13,270 bases of DNA, taken from NCBI GenBank assembly GCA_003599475.1, contig QZKK01000058.1:1-13270 (forward strand). The letters run 5' to 3'. Positions within the stretch are counted from its first letter, which is position 1, and every line of letters starts with the position of its first letter. Positions 1 through 5,714 of this stretch are shown piece by piece. The notes beneath the pieces were generated by a model. The model was not told the origin of the DNA, did no database searches, and was given only the letters and a program-made list of their open reading frames with translations. This stretch comes from Desulfobacteraceae bacterium. Lineage in GTDB: Bacteria; Desulfobacterota; Desulfobacteria; Desulfobacterales; SURF-15. Position numbers and translations under genes: made by a program.

Positions 1-227
1 GGTTTTCCATCGCGGAGGCCGTCCGGTGTGCGACCGCAAATGGTGCGGACCTGCTGGGGCTGAAAGACATGGGAAGGATCAAACCGGGAGCGAAAGCGAC
101 TTTTCTCGCAGTCAAAGGCCCACCCTCCGGTCTGCCCGAAAGCCTCCGAAGGACTCATATGCTCTGGATCGACGGCTGTCCGTACGACCCCGATCCGCAG
201 ATTACGCAGATTCCGCCGATTCCATAG
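1..227 (+). CDS. Amidohydrolase family protein, C-terminal fragment (5' end outside window)
   Basis: The frame starting at base 3 is open to the TAG at 225-227 and gives about 74 residues, beginning FSIAEAVRCATANGADLLGL and continuing DMGRIKPGAKATFLAV. This is the usual end of the composite TIM-barrel amidohydrolases (imidazolonepropionase, guanine deaminase and related cyclic deaminases): a helix with ATxNGA, then GxIxxGxxADF-like strands of the small beta domain. Here the ADF position reads ATF. The metal-binding residues lie upstream, so the substrate cannot be named. A longer open frame at 26-286 is an out-of-frame shadow. The last nine residues before the stop (QITQIPPIP) are encoded entirely by a 9-base repeat (198-224), so the natural C-terminus was probably altered by that repeat. 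The polB start lies 72 bases downstream on the same strand. Confidence 0.75.
   Translation, partial: FSIAEAVRCATANGADLLGLKDMGRIKPGAKATFLAVKGPPSGLPESLRRTHMLWIDGCPYDPDPQITQIPPIP
198..224 (+). repeat. Three tandem 9-base units of the CAGATTACG type
   Basis: Units are CAGATTACG (198-206), CAGATTCCG (207-215) and CCGATTCCA (216-224), directly followed by the TAG stop of the amidohydrolase fragment. The same unit recurs at 5677-5703. Because 9 is a multiple of 3, the array stays in frame and supplies the last nine residues of the protein. From memory, CAGATTA-type arrays of this kind are scattered between genes in sulfate reducers and other environmental bacteria; I know of no assigned function. 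Confidence 0.55.
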
Positions 228-299
228 ATTCTGAAGGACTGCGGGAGGCCTCGTCGTCGATTGATTTTGTGCCGGTTGGGATTTAAAATACGGCGGAGA

Positions 300-2675
300 A
301 TGAGTTACCAGGGATTCATATTATCCAACGCACAGATCATCCGGGAAAACCACACGCAGCTCATCTTTCAGGGCAGATTATCCGATGGCAGGCGATTCCA
401 CTGGACCGTGACCCGCCCGGGGATCGTTTTTTTCATCAATCGGAACGAAAAGTGGTCTCCCCCGGCTGCCGCACGCAGAATGGTCGATTTGCGCAGCCTG
501 CGGGGGGAGCCTGTCGATGCATTGTATTTCCGCAGCACATCGGAGCTGACGCGCGCGCGCAGAGATTGCGATTCCAGAAATGTCATCCTCTATGAGGCGG
601 ACGTAAACATCGTTTCGCGCTACTTGATGGAGCGCTTCGTCAAGGGCGCCGTGTCTTTCGAAGCCGAACCGATCGAAGCAAGGGAAAATACGCTCTATTT
701 CATCGACCCTGTCGTCAAGCCATCCGATTTTACGCCCGCCCTGAAACTTCTGTCCATCGATATCGAATGCTCGCTCGAAACGGATCTATACTCTATCGCT
801 CTCTACGGCGAAGATCTTCAATCCGTCCTGATGATCGATCCGGCTCCCGCAGTTCGTACAGAAGGTTATCGAAGCTTCCGCAGCGAACCGGAGCTGCTGT
901 CTGCCTTTTTCGATATGATTCATGAATATGATCCGGATGCGTTCATCGGATGGAACCTGGTCGGTTTCGATTTAAACTGGCTGTCTCGTAAATGTGCGAC
1001 TTTAGGGTTAAAATTCGATATCGGCACCGATGGCGCGGCCGACCTGCTTGCCCCGGGCAGCCTTTTCAACCAGTGGACGGCCCGCATCCCGGGAAGGGCC
1101 GCTTTGGACGGCATCAACATGGTACGCAGCGCATTTGTCCAGACGGAGGATTATTCCCTCTCTACCGTAGCCCACACGGTTTTAGGACGTAAAAAACTCA
1201 TCGAAGAAACGGGAATCGAGAAAGCAGCCGAAATCACCCGCCTCTTTCATTCGGACAAATCGGGCCTGGCGCGCTATAACTTCGAGGATGCCAGACTGGT
1301 ATATGAAATCTTCGAGAAACTGAATTTAGAGAAACTTGCGGTGCGACGATCGCAGTTGACCGGCCTGGCACTGGACCGGGTCGGCGGCAGCGTCGCCGCC
1401 TTTGATTTTTTGTACCTGCCCCGTTTGCATCGGTATGGCTACCTTGCCGATACCCAGCCCCGTCCACCTGAAGGATCTGAATCCGCCCCGGGCGGCCTGG
1501 TATTCGACAGCATACCGGGATTCTATCGAAACGTGGCGGTGTTCGATTTCAAAAGCCTTTATCCCAGCATTATCCGCACTTTTCGGGTCGATCCCCTTGC
1601 GGCAAATGCCGTTCTGAATCGTCTGAATGCACACCACGGAAATGAGGGTTCTGCTGCAGGCGGCCGCATCGTAAAGGGGCCGGCAGGACTCGAATTTGCC
1701 GAGGATTTCGCAATCCTTCCTTCGATCATCGAAGAGCTGTGGCAGGAACGCGAAAAAGCGAAAAGGTTAAAAGATGCAGCGCTTTCGCAGGCTGTAAAGA
1801 TCATCATGAACTCTTTTTACGGTGTTCTCGGAACCCCCGGCTGCCGGTTTTACGATCCGCGTCTGGCCGGCACCGTCACCCGCATCGGACATTGGATCTT
1901 GACCTTTTCCCGTGAATTCATCGAAAAAGAAGGTTACCGGGTCATTTACGGCGATACGGATTCCCTTTTCATCCATCTGGGAGAGGGTGACCATGCGGCA
2001 GTCGATGGAGTCGGGACACAGCTTTCCGGCAAATTGAATCACTATCTTGAAGAAGAGCTGCATCGGCGCTTCGATGTGGAAAGCGGGCTCGATATCCAAT
2101 TTGAAAAATTGTTTGTCCGTTTCTTCATGCCGACCATCCGAGGTCAGGACAGAGGGTCTAAGAAGCGCTACGCAGGGCTGATCCTGACGGAGGAGGGGGA
2201 TTCCGAGCTCTATTTTGCAGGCATGGAATCCAGCCGCCGCGATTGGACCGAACTCGCAAAAGAGTTCCAGACCGATATTTTCACCCTCCTGTTCAATGAA
2301 AACGGTGCTCCTCCTGTGGATACCCTGAGAAATTTAATCTGCACCCGTCGCAAGCAGCTCTACGAGGGCGAGCTCGACGATAAACTGGTCTACAGAAAGG
2401 GAATCAGCAAACGTCTCAAGGAGTATACTAAAAATGTTCCTCCGCATGTGAGGGCCGCCAGGATGCTGGACCGTTTCGACGAGAGAATCGTAAGATACGT
2501 GATCACGACAGCGGGGCCGGAACCCGTGCAGAAGCGCTCCGGCGCTCCTTACGATTACGACCATTACAGCGAGAAGCAGATGGCGCCCATCGCCGATATG
2601 GTCCTGCGCTTCTTCGGACTGGAATATCGCTCCATCACCAAAGGTTCAAAGCAGCTGCGTCTGTTCGACGATTGA
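300..2675 (+). CDS. polB: DNA polymerase II (family B, with 3'-5' exonuclease)
   Basis: This 791-residue protein matches the size of E. coli Pol II (783). It acts in lesion bypass and replication restart as a template-directed polymerase with proofreading. Exonuclease motifs are complete: Exo I DIE (D154, E156; E. coli D155/E157), Exo II WNLVGFD (N219, D224), Exo III YNFED (Y326, D330). Polymerase motifs are complete: A DFKSLYPSI (D416), B K500-IIMNSFYG, C YGDTDS (D552, D554; E. coli D547), and the KKRY motif after it. All catalytic acids are present, so the enzyme should be active. The ATG at 300 is chosen because MSYQGFILSNAQ aligns with the E. coli N-terminus MAQAGFILTR; a TTG at 261 would add 13 residues without homology. 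The Shine-Dalgarno is poor: GGAG sits directly against the ATG. No LexA-type operator was found in the 72-base leader. It converges with kaiB-1. Confidence 0.96.
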   Translation: MSYQGFILSNAQIIRENHTQLIFQGRLSDGRRFHWTVTRPGIVFFINRNEKWSPPAAARRMVDLRSLRGEPVDALYFRSTSELTRARRDCDSRNVILYEADVNIVSRYLMERFVKGAVSFEAEPIEARENTLYFIDPVVKPSDFTPALKLLSIDIECSLETDLYSIALYGEDLQSVLMIDPAPAVRTEGYRSFRSEPELLSAFFDMIHEYDPDAFIGWNLVGFDLNWLSRKCATLGLKFDIGTDGAADLLAPGSLFNQWTARIPGRAALDGINMVRSAFVQTEDYSLSTVAHTVLGRKKLIEETGIEKAAEITRLFHSDKSGLARYNFEDARLVYEIFEKLNLEKLAVRRSQLTGLALDRVGGSVAAFDFLYLPRLHRYGYLADTQPRPPEGSESAPGGLVFDSIPGFYRNVAVFDFKSLYPSIIRTFRVDPLAANAVLNRLNAHHGNEGSAAGGRIVKGPAGLEFAEDFAILPSIIEELWQEREKAKRLKDAALSQAVKIIMNSFYGVLGTPGCRFYDPRLAGTVTRIGHWILTFSREFIEKEGYRVIYGDTDSLFIHLGEGDHAAVDGVGTQLSGKLNHYLEEELHRRFDVESGLDIQFEKLFVRFFMPTIRGQDRGSKKRYAGLILTEEGDSELYFAGMESSRRDWTELAKEFQTDIFTLLFNENGAPPVDTLRNLICTRRKQLYEGELDDKLVYRKGISKRLKEYTKNVPPHVRAARMLDRFDERIVRYVITTAGPEPVQKRSGAPYDYDHYSEKQMAPIADMVLRFFGLEYRSITKGSKQLRLFDD

Positions 2676-2688
2676 TTGGTGCAACTTT

Positions 2689-2717
2689 AAAAAAATCGCT
2701 CGGAGAAGATTACTCCG
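2689..2717 (-). terminator. Probable intrinsic terminator at the end of the kaiB-2/kaiB-1 unit
   Basis: Read on the minus strand, CGGAG-TAATCTT-CTCCG (2717-2701) forms a 5-bp hairpin with the kaiB-1 stop codon in its loop. It is followed by AGCGA and seven T residues (2695-2689). The stem is short and the T run is five bases away, so the site is plausible rather than strong. It lies in the 34-base gap between two convergent genes. Confidence 0.45.
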
Positions 2718-3072
2718 TATCCGTGGAATCTGGTTCTTTGGGGTAAATATTCAGGCCCAAAAGAACCTTGTCCCGATCCGAAAGATCGCCGATGAACTTT
2801 CTGATCGGCTCCGGAAGCTTTCTGACCAGGGTGGGGGCGGCGATGACCTGCTCGCTCTTTCCCAAGTCGGGCTGCTGATAGATATCGATGACTTCCAGCT
2901 CGAAGCGCCCCTCGAGGTGTTCCCGGCAGATTTCCCTGATGTTTTGAATCGCCTTGAGCGAGCCTGGCGTCATCCCGCTTACGAAAAGACGAAGAACGTA
3001 TTTTCGCTTTTCAGCATTCTTCAATGCCTTTTCGAAGGCTTCGGTCGCGCTTTTATATTCGTCCTTCTTCAT
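2710..3072 (-). CDS. KaiB-family thioredoxin-like protein (paralogue 1)
   Basis: This 120-residue KaiB-fold protein has an N-terminal charged helix, then YVLRLFVSGMTPGSLKAI (from residue 25), GRFELEVIDIYQQP, the cis-proline segment AAPTL (P80), LPEPIRKFIGDLS, and LLGLNIYP near the end. Cyanobacterial KaiB switches between a tetrameric fold and a thioredoxin-like fold that binds KaiC. The conserved G-x-D of the switch region reads G106-L-N108 here, so the Asp is replaced by Asn. The start at 3072 has AAGGA seven bases upstream; an ATG at 3087 would add five residues but lacks a clear ribosome site. The start is 28 bases after kaiB-2, so the two are probably cotranscribed. No KaiC is nearby, so a clock role cannot be assumed. 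Family assignment is firm; function is open. Confidence 0.9.
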   Translation of the reverse strand: MKKDEYKSATEAFEKALKNAEKRKYVLRLFVSGMTPGSLKAIQNIREICREHLEGRFELEVIDIYQQPDLGKSEQVIAAPTLVRKLPEPIRKFIGDLSDRDKVLLGLNIYPKEPDSTDTE

Positions 3073-3100
3073 GCGCTTATCCTTCATGGAGGGCTTTCTT

Positions 3101-3394
3101 TCATTCGCGGGGGCGCAGGTCCAATCCCACCAGAACCCGTTCGGTATTTGAAAGGTCTCCGATGATCTTGCGCAGAGGCTGAGGAAGCTTTCTGACCAGT
3201 GTCGGAATGGCAAGGATCTGGTCCCCTTTGGCCAGTTGCGGGTTTTCGACGAGATCGATCACATCGATGCGATACCTCCCCTGCAGGTGATCCTCGCAGA
3301 TCTTTTTTAAATTGGCAAAGGCCTCAAGCGATTTAGGCGTCTGCCCGGCCACGTAGAGCCTCAATTGAAAATAATCCTCTTCCAGCATTTCCAC
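3101..3394 (-). CDS. KaiB-family protein (paralogue 2, closest to canonical KaiB)
   Basis: This 97-residue protein consists of the KaiB domain alone: [38 protein letters not shown] (cis-Pro P64), [18 protein letters not shown] and VLVGLDLRP. The NPQLA, PTL and IGDLSN segments are very close to cyanobacterial KaiB. The fold-switch Gly and Asp (G90, D92) are kept. I chose the GTG at 3394 because AAGGAG lies eight bases upstream; the ATG six bases further in would be 14 bases from that site. A much longer open frame reaching 3601 has no KaiB homology in its added part and runs through the upstream hairpin. The gene is preceded by a 157-base spacer and followed closely by kaiB-1. If any of the four paralogues binds KaiC in the classical way, this is the best candidate (inference). 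Confidence 0.9.
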   Translation of the reverse strand: MEMLEEDYFQLRLYVAGQTPKSLEAFANLKKICEDHLQGRYRIDVIDLVENPQLAKGDQILAIPTLVRKLPQPLRKIIGDLSNTERVLVGLDLRPRE

Positions 3395-3479
3395 GGGTCT
3401 TTCTCCTTTGCCTGTTCTATTTTTGAAAAAAGAACCTTCGGCAACCCGGCTCAAACCTGCGCAAAGCTTTCCCCAATAT

Positions 3480-3521
3480 CGGTCTAGTGAAGAAAAGCCG
3501 ATCCGAGCGCACCGCTCGGAT
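3480..3521 (-). terminator. Hairpin with T-rich tail after kaiB-3 (terminator or attenuator)
   Basis: A perfect 9-bp inverted repeat, ATCCGAGCG / CGCTCGGAT, with a 3-base loop spans 3501-3521. Read in the direction of the kaiB genes it is followed by CGGCTTTTCTTC. It lies 31 bases after the kaiB-3 stop and about 107 bases before kaiB-2. It could end the kaiB-3 message or reduce read-through into kaiB-2/kaiB-1, setting different levels of the paralogues. The T run is interrupted, so strength is uncertain. Confidence 0.55.
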
Positions 3522-3551
3522 GAACTTTTCCCAGTGGTTACTCTGTCTCCT

Positions 3552-3899
3552 TCAGTCTTTCTTCTTCGGCTGCAAATCCATACCCAGAAGGACCTTTTCA
3601 TTATCAGACATATCGCCGATAAGCCTGCGAAGAGGCTCGGGGATTTGCTTGATCAGTACTGGAACTGCAACGATCTGCTCGTCCCTGGCAAGTGTGCCCT
3701 TTTCCTTGATATCGATGATCTTAAGCTCATAGCGCCCCGCCAGGTGCTCCTCGCAAACCCGCCTGAGATTGGCGATCGCTTTCGAGGATTTTCGGTCCGT
3801 ACCGGCAACGTAAAGGCGCAGAACGTATTTTTCTTCTCCGGGTTTTTTCGAATCTTTTTCAAGTTTCTGTTCACCCGTTTCGACTTTTTCACCAGGCAT
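3552..3899 (-). CDS. KaiB-family protein (paralogue 3, divergent)
   Basis: This 115-residue protein has a lysine/glutamate-rich N-terminal tail (about residues 1-24) and a KaiB domain: [66 protein letters not shown]. It keeps the cis-proline (P80) and the fold-switch G106 and D108. It departs from the other copies at three conserved spots: TPxS becomes TDRKS, the NPxL/QQPxL segment becomes EKGTL, and PTL becomes PVL. The ATG at 3899 is preceded by AAGGGA at a spacing of eight bases. A small open frame (3889-4071) overlaps its first 11 bases in another frame. The gene lies 320 bases downstream of the PAS/LuxR gene and may have its own promoter. Confidence 0.88.
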   Translation of the reverse strand: MPGEKVETGEQKLEKDSKKPGEEKYVLRLYVAGTDRKSSKAIANLRRVCEEHLAGRYELKIIDIKEKGTLARDEQIVAVPVLIKQIPEPLRRLIGDMSDNEKVLLGMDLQPKKKD

Positions 3900-4071
3900 C
3901 AGTGATTTCCCTTCGATTGACGATCGGTTCGCATCCTGCAGGTGAAGCCCTGTCCTCCGTATCAGCCAGGTCTGCGATGATTTTTTGACTGGTGCAGGAA
4001 AACCATCGCGAACCCCTTTCCCCGTTTTCTATCGTTTGTCGACCCGGCTTCAACAGAATTTGCGAGCTTTT
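3889..4071 (-). other. Small open frame with a KaiB-like stretch; possible remnant or tiny gene
   Basis: The 320-base gap between kaiB-3 and the PAS/LuxR gene holds one open minus-strand frame of about 60 codons, ending with TGA at 3889-3891 and overlapping the kaiB-3 start by 11 bases. It has no ATG; the first possible start is a TTG at 4053, with no ribosome site. It reads GRQTIENGERGSRWFSCTSQ, then KIIADLADTEDRASPAGCEP. KIIADLADTE resembles [10 protein letters not shown] of KaiB-2, but the rest does not look like KaiB, and the CxxxxPTL-type segments expected before it are absent from all frames. It could be a decayed gene end, a small uncharacterised protein, or chance. I assign no function. 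Confidence 0.25.
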
Positions 4072-4150
4072 CTAATCACTTGCCAGGAATTAAGACTCAA
4101 TGGGATAAAGCACAGAGGTAAAGGTCCTGGACTCCAGTAGTCATTAGGTA

Positions 4151-4179
4151 TTTGTAGGAATGGTCGTGGTCTAACGCAA
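4151..4179 (-). promoter_or_regulatory. Candidate sigma70-type promoter upstream of kaiB-3
   Basis: Minus strand TTGCGT (4179-4174), 17 bases, TACAAA (4156-4151). The site lies after the PAS/LuxR stop and about 250 bases before the kaiB-3 start. It would allow kaiB-3 to be expressed separately from the PAS/LuxR gene. Both boxes are imperfect and the leader would be long, so support is weak. Confidence 0.25.
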
Positions 4180-4219
4180 TACCAATTCATTACCAGGTAA
4201 ATTCAGGTACCCGGGGACC

Positions 4220-5197
4220 TTACAGGAAGGTCAGCAGATGGGATCGAAGGTCGGCCTTCTTGTTCTTTAAGCCAAGCTTCGTTCTGAGGCTGTTTCTGTG
4301 AAACTCTACGGTTTTTGCTGCGATGTTCAGCATTTCTGCGATATCTTTAACCGATTTTCCCTCCTTGACGAGTGCGGCAATCTGGATCTCTCTGTGGGTG
4401 AGATTCAAATATTTCATTTTTAAATTGTGAAGGAAGGATGAAGCAATATGGTCGAGGTTCGTTTCAGCGGTTGTCAGAAAGGTGGCCTGCTTTTCAGAAA
4501 GCGGAGTCTTCTTCAATTGATCGATATAGGGGGAAACCGATTCCCTGATATTCGCCAGAATTTTCTCCTCAAGCTCCCTTCGCCCCTCTTCCATTTGCTT
4601 CAACAATACCTTCAACGCGGCGTTGACCTCTTCGAGGCTCTTGGTCTTTGTCCTCAACTCCGTCTGGCTTTTTTTCAAGGATTCTTCGGAATGTTTCTGT
4701 TCGCTGATATCGGTCGCCACCAGGCAGATCGCTCCAGAACCGAGGCTTTGAAAGTTGCTTAGGGAGAGCAGAATGGGAACAGAAGTTCCATCCGCCGCCC
4801 GAAGATCAATTTCATCCCTGCCGCCTCTGCTGACCCCCTGCTTGATCAGTTTCTCTAGTATTTTTTTCTCCTTCACCTGAACGAACCGGTAAATCGATCC
4901 TCCGATGATTTTTTCAAGGGAAGTCTTGATCATTTCGGAGAATCGTTGGTTGCAATAAAAAATCGTGCCGTTCGGGGACAGGATCGCGGATCCTTCGTTC
5001 ATCATTTCGATCATAAGCCGATAGGGATGATCGGCACCGGTCAATGTGAAGACCTTCTCTCCCTGCCCGGTTTCGACAACCAGCGCATCCACCTCGCCGC
5101 AGCGTATGGCCCGAAGGGTCTCTTCTGCCTCTGACAACCGGGATTTCAGTTGCTGCAGTTCTTCTAATAGTTCTTCCCTAGTTTCCGCTCGACTCAT
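4220..5197 (-). CDS. PAS-domain LuxR-type transcriptional regulator
   Basis: This 325-residue cytoplasmic protein has an N-terminal coiled coil (about 4-30) and the linker AIRCGEVDALVVE often seen before PAS domains. One PAS domain follows (about 58-168, ending ICLVATDISEQK), then a long coiled coil (168-215), a helical segment (216-260) resembling a dimerisation region without a phospho-His, and a LuxR/GerE helix-turn-helix (262-325: LNLTHREIQIAALVKEGKS, IAEMLNIAAKTVEFHR, LRTKLGL). There is no receiver domain, so it is not a classical response regulator; the PAS or a protein partner should supply the signal. Proteins with this architecture are numerous in sulfate reducers (from memory). Its ATG overlaps the TGA of kaiB-4 (ATGA), which implies translational coupling and suggests that KaiB-4 and this regulator act together. 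The ligand and target genes are unknown. Confidence 0.9.
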   Translation of the reverse strand: MSRAETREELLEELQQLKSRLSEAEETLRAIRCGEVDALVVETGQGEKVFTLTGADHPYRLMIEMMNEGSAILSPNGTIFYCNQRFSEMIKTSLEKIIGGSIYRFVQVKEKKILEKLIKQGVSRGGRDEIDLRAADGTSVPILLSLSNFQSLGSGAICLVATDISEQKHSEESLKKSQTELRTKTKSLEEVNAALKVLLKQMEEGRRELEEKILANIRESVSPYIDQLKKTPLSEKQATFLTTAETNLDHIASSFLHNLKMKYLNLTHREIQIAALVKEGKSVKDIAEMLNIAAKTVEFHRNSLRTKLGLKNKKADLRSHLLTFL

Positions 5198-5553
5198 CTG
5201 GTTGCCGTTACATCCTTTTGGGGCCGCAGATCAATTCCCACGAGAAATCTTTCCGTATTGGACATATCGCCGATGAGCTTCCGAATCGGGAGCGGGAGTT
5301 TCTTGATAAGTGTCGGCGCCGCAACGATCTGCTCATCCCTGGCAAGTGTGGGCTGCTGATAAAGATCGATGACCTCGAGTTCATACCGGCCGGATAGGTG
5401 TTCATCGCAGATCGTCTTCACATTTGAGATCGCTTTTGCGGATCTGGGGGTAATACCGGTAACATAGAGTCGGAGGATGTACTTTTCGGATTTGGATTTC
5501 GCCAGAAATCTTTCAAATGTATTCTCGGTTTTTTTTCTCCCCATATAAGACAC
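5194..5553 (-). CDS. KaiB-family protein (paralogue 4), coupled to the PAS/LuxR regulator
   Basis: This 119-residue protein has a basic N-terminal tail (1-24) and a KaiB domain: YILRLYVTGITPRSAKAI, GRYELEVIDLYQQPTLARDE, AAPTLIKKLPLPIRKLIGD (cis-Pro P80), FLVGIDLRP with the fold-switch residues G106 and D108. It is most similar to paralogue 1 in the QQP and AAPTL segments. The GTG start at 5553 is favoured by GGTGA six bases upstream; an ATG at 5544 would remove three residues. Its TGA overlaps the next ATG. It is the first gene of the cluster in the direction of transcription, 85 bases from a candidate promoter. It probably influences the activity of the regulator encoded with it (inference from coupling). 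Confidence 0.9.
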   Translation of the reverse strand: MSYMGRKKTENTFERFLAKSKSEKYILRLYVTGITPRSAKAISNVKTICDEHLSGRYELEVIDLYQQPTLARDEQIVAAPTLIKKLPLPIRKLIGDMSNTERFLVGIDLRPQKDVTATR

Positions 5554-5638
5554 CCACTTTCACCATTTTGTTTAATACGGTTATCCGCAAAGCGCAAGGG
5601 ATGAGGGTCGCTCGCGTACTTGAACTTTCATAGGGTAA

Positions 5639-5667
5639 ATGATAGGTATCCATTTCGTATCGTACAA
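5639..5667 (-). promoter_or_regulatory. Candidate sigma70-type promoter for kaiB-4 and the PAS/LuxR gene
   Basis: Minus strand TTGTAC (5667-5662), exactly 17 bases, TATCAT (5644-5639). Spacing is ideal and the -10 box is good. It lies 85 bases before the kaiB-4 start, in the divergent 161-base spacer shared with the GlcD-like gene. Confidence 0.4.
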
Positions 5668-5676
5668 GTTGATCCA

Positions 5677-5703
5677 CAGATTAAGCAGATTACGCAGATG
5701 AAC
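5677..5703 (+). repeat. Three tandem 9-base units of the CAGATTACG type
   Basis: Units are CAGATTAAG (5677-5685), CAGATTACG (5686-5694) and CAGATGAAC (5695-5703). The array ends 11 bases before the ATG of the GlcD-like gene and covers the region where a ribosome site or upstream leader would lie. It is the second copy of the repeat at 198-224. Confidence 0.55.
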
Positions 5704-5714
5704 AAAGCCCAAAG

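Noticed and set aside
26..286. 86-codon open frame at the left edge
   Set aside because: The overlapping frame starting at base 3 encodes a clear amidohydrolase C-terminus; this one is a shadow with biased, Arg-rich composition.
3101..3601. Long form of KaiB-2 (166 residues) starting at 3601
   Set aside because: The added N-terminal part has no KaiB similarity, runs through the hairpin at 3501-3521, and a strong ribosome site points to the GTG at 3394.
3408..3905. 165-codon plus-strand frame opposite kaiB-3
   Set aside because: It is antisense to a well-supported KaiB gene and has no recognisable domain.
2701..5560. A standard cyanobacterial-type circadian clock locus
   Set aside because: No KaiC or KaiA is present in the window, so only KaiB-family membership is supported.
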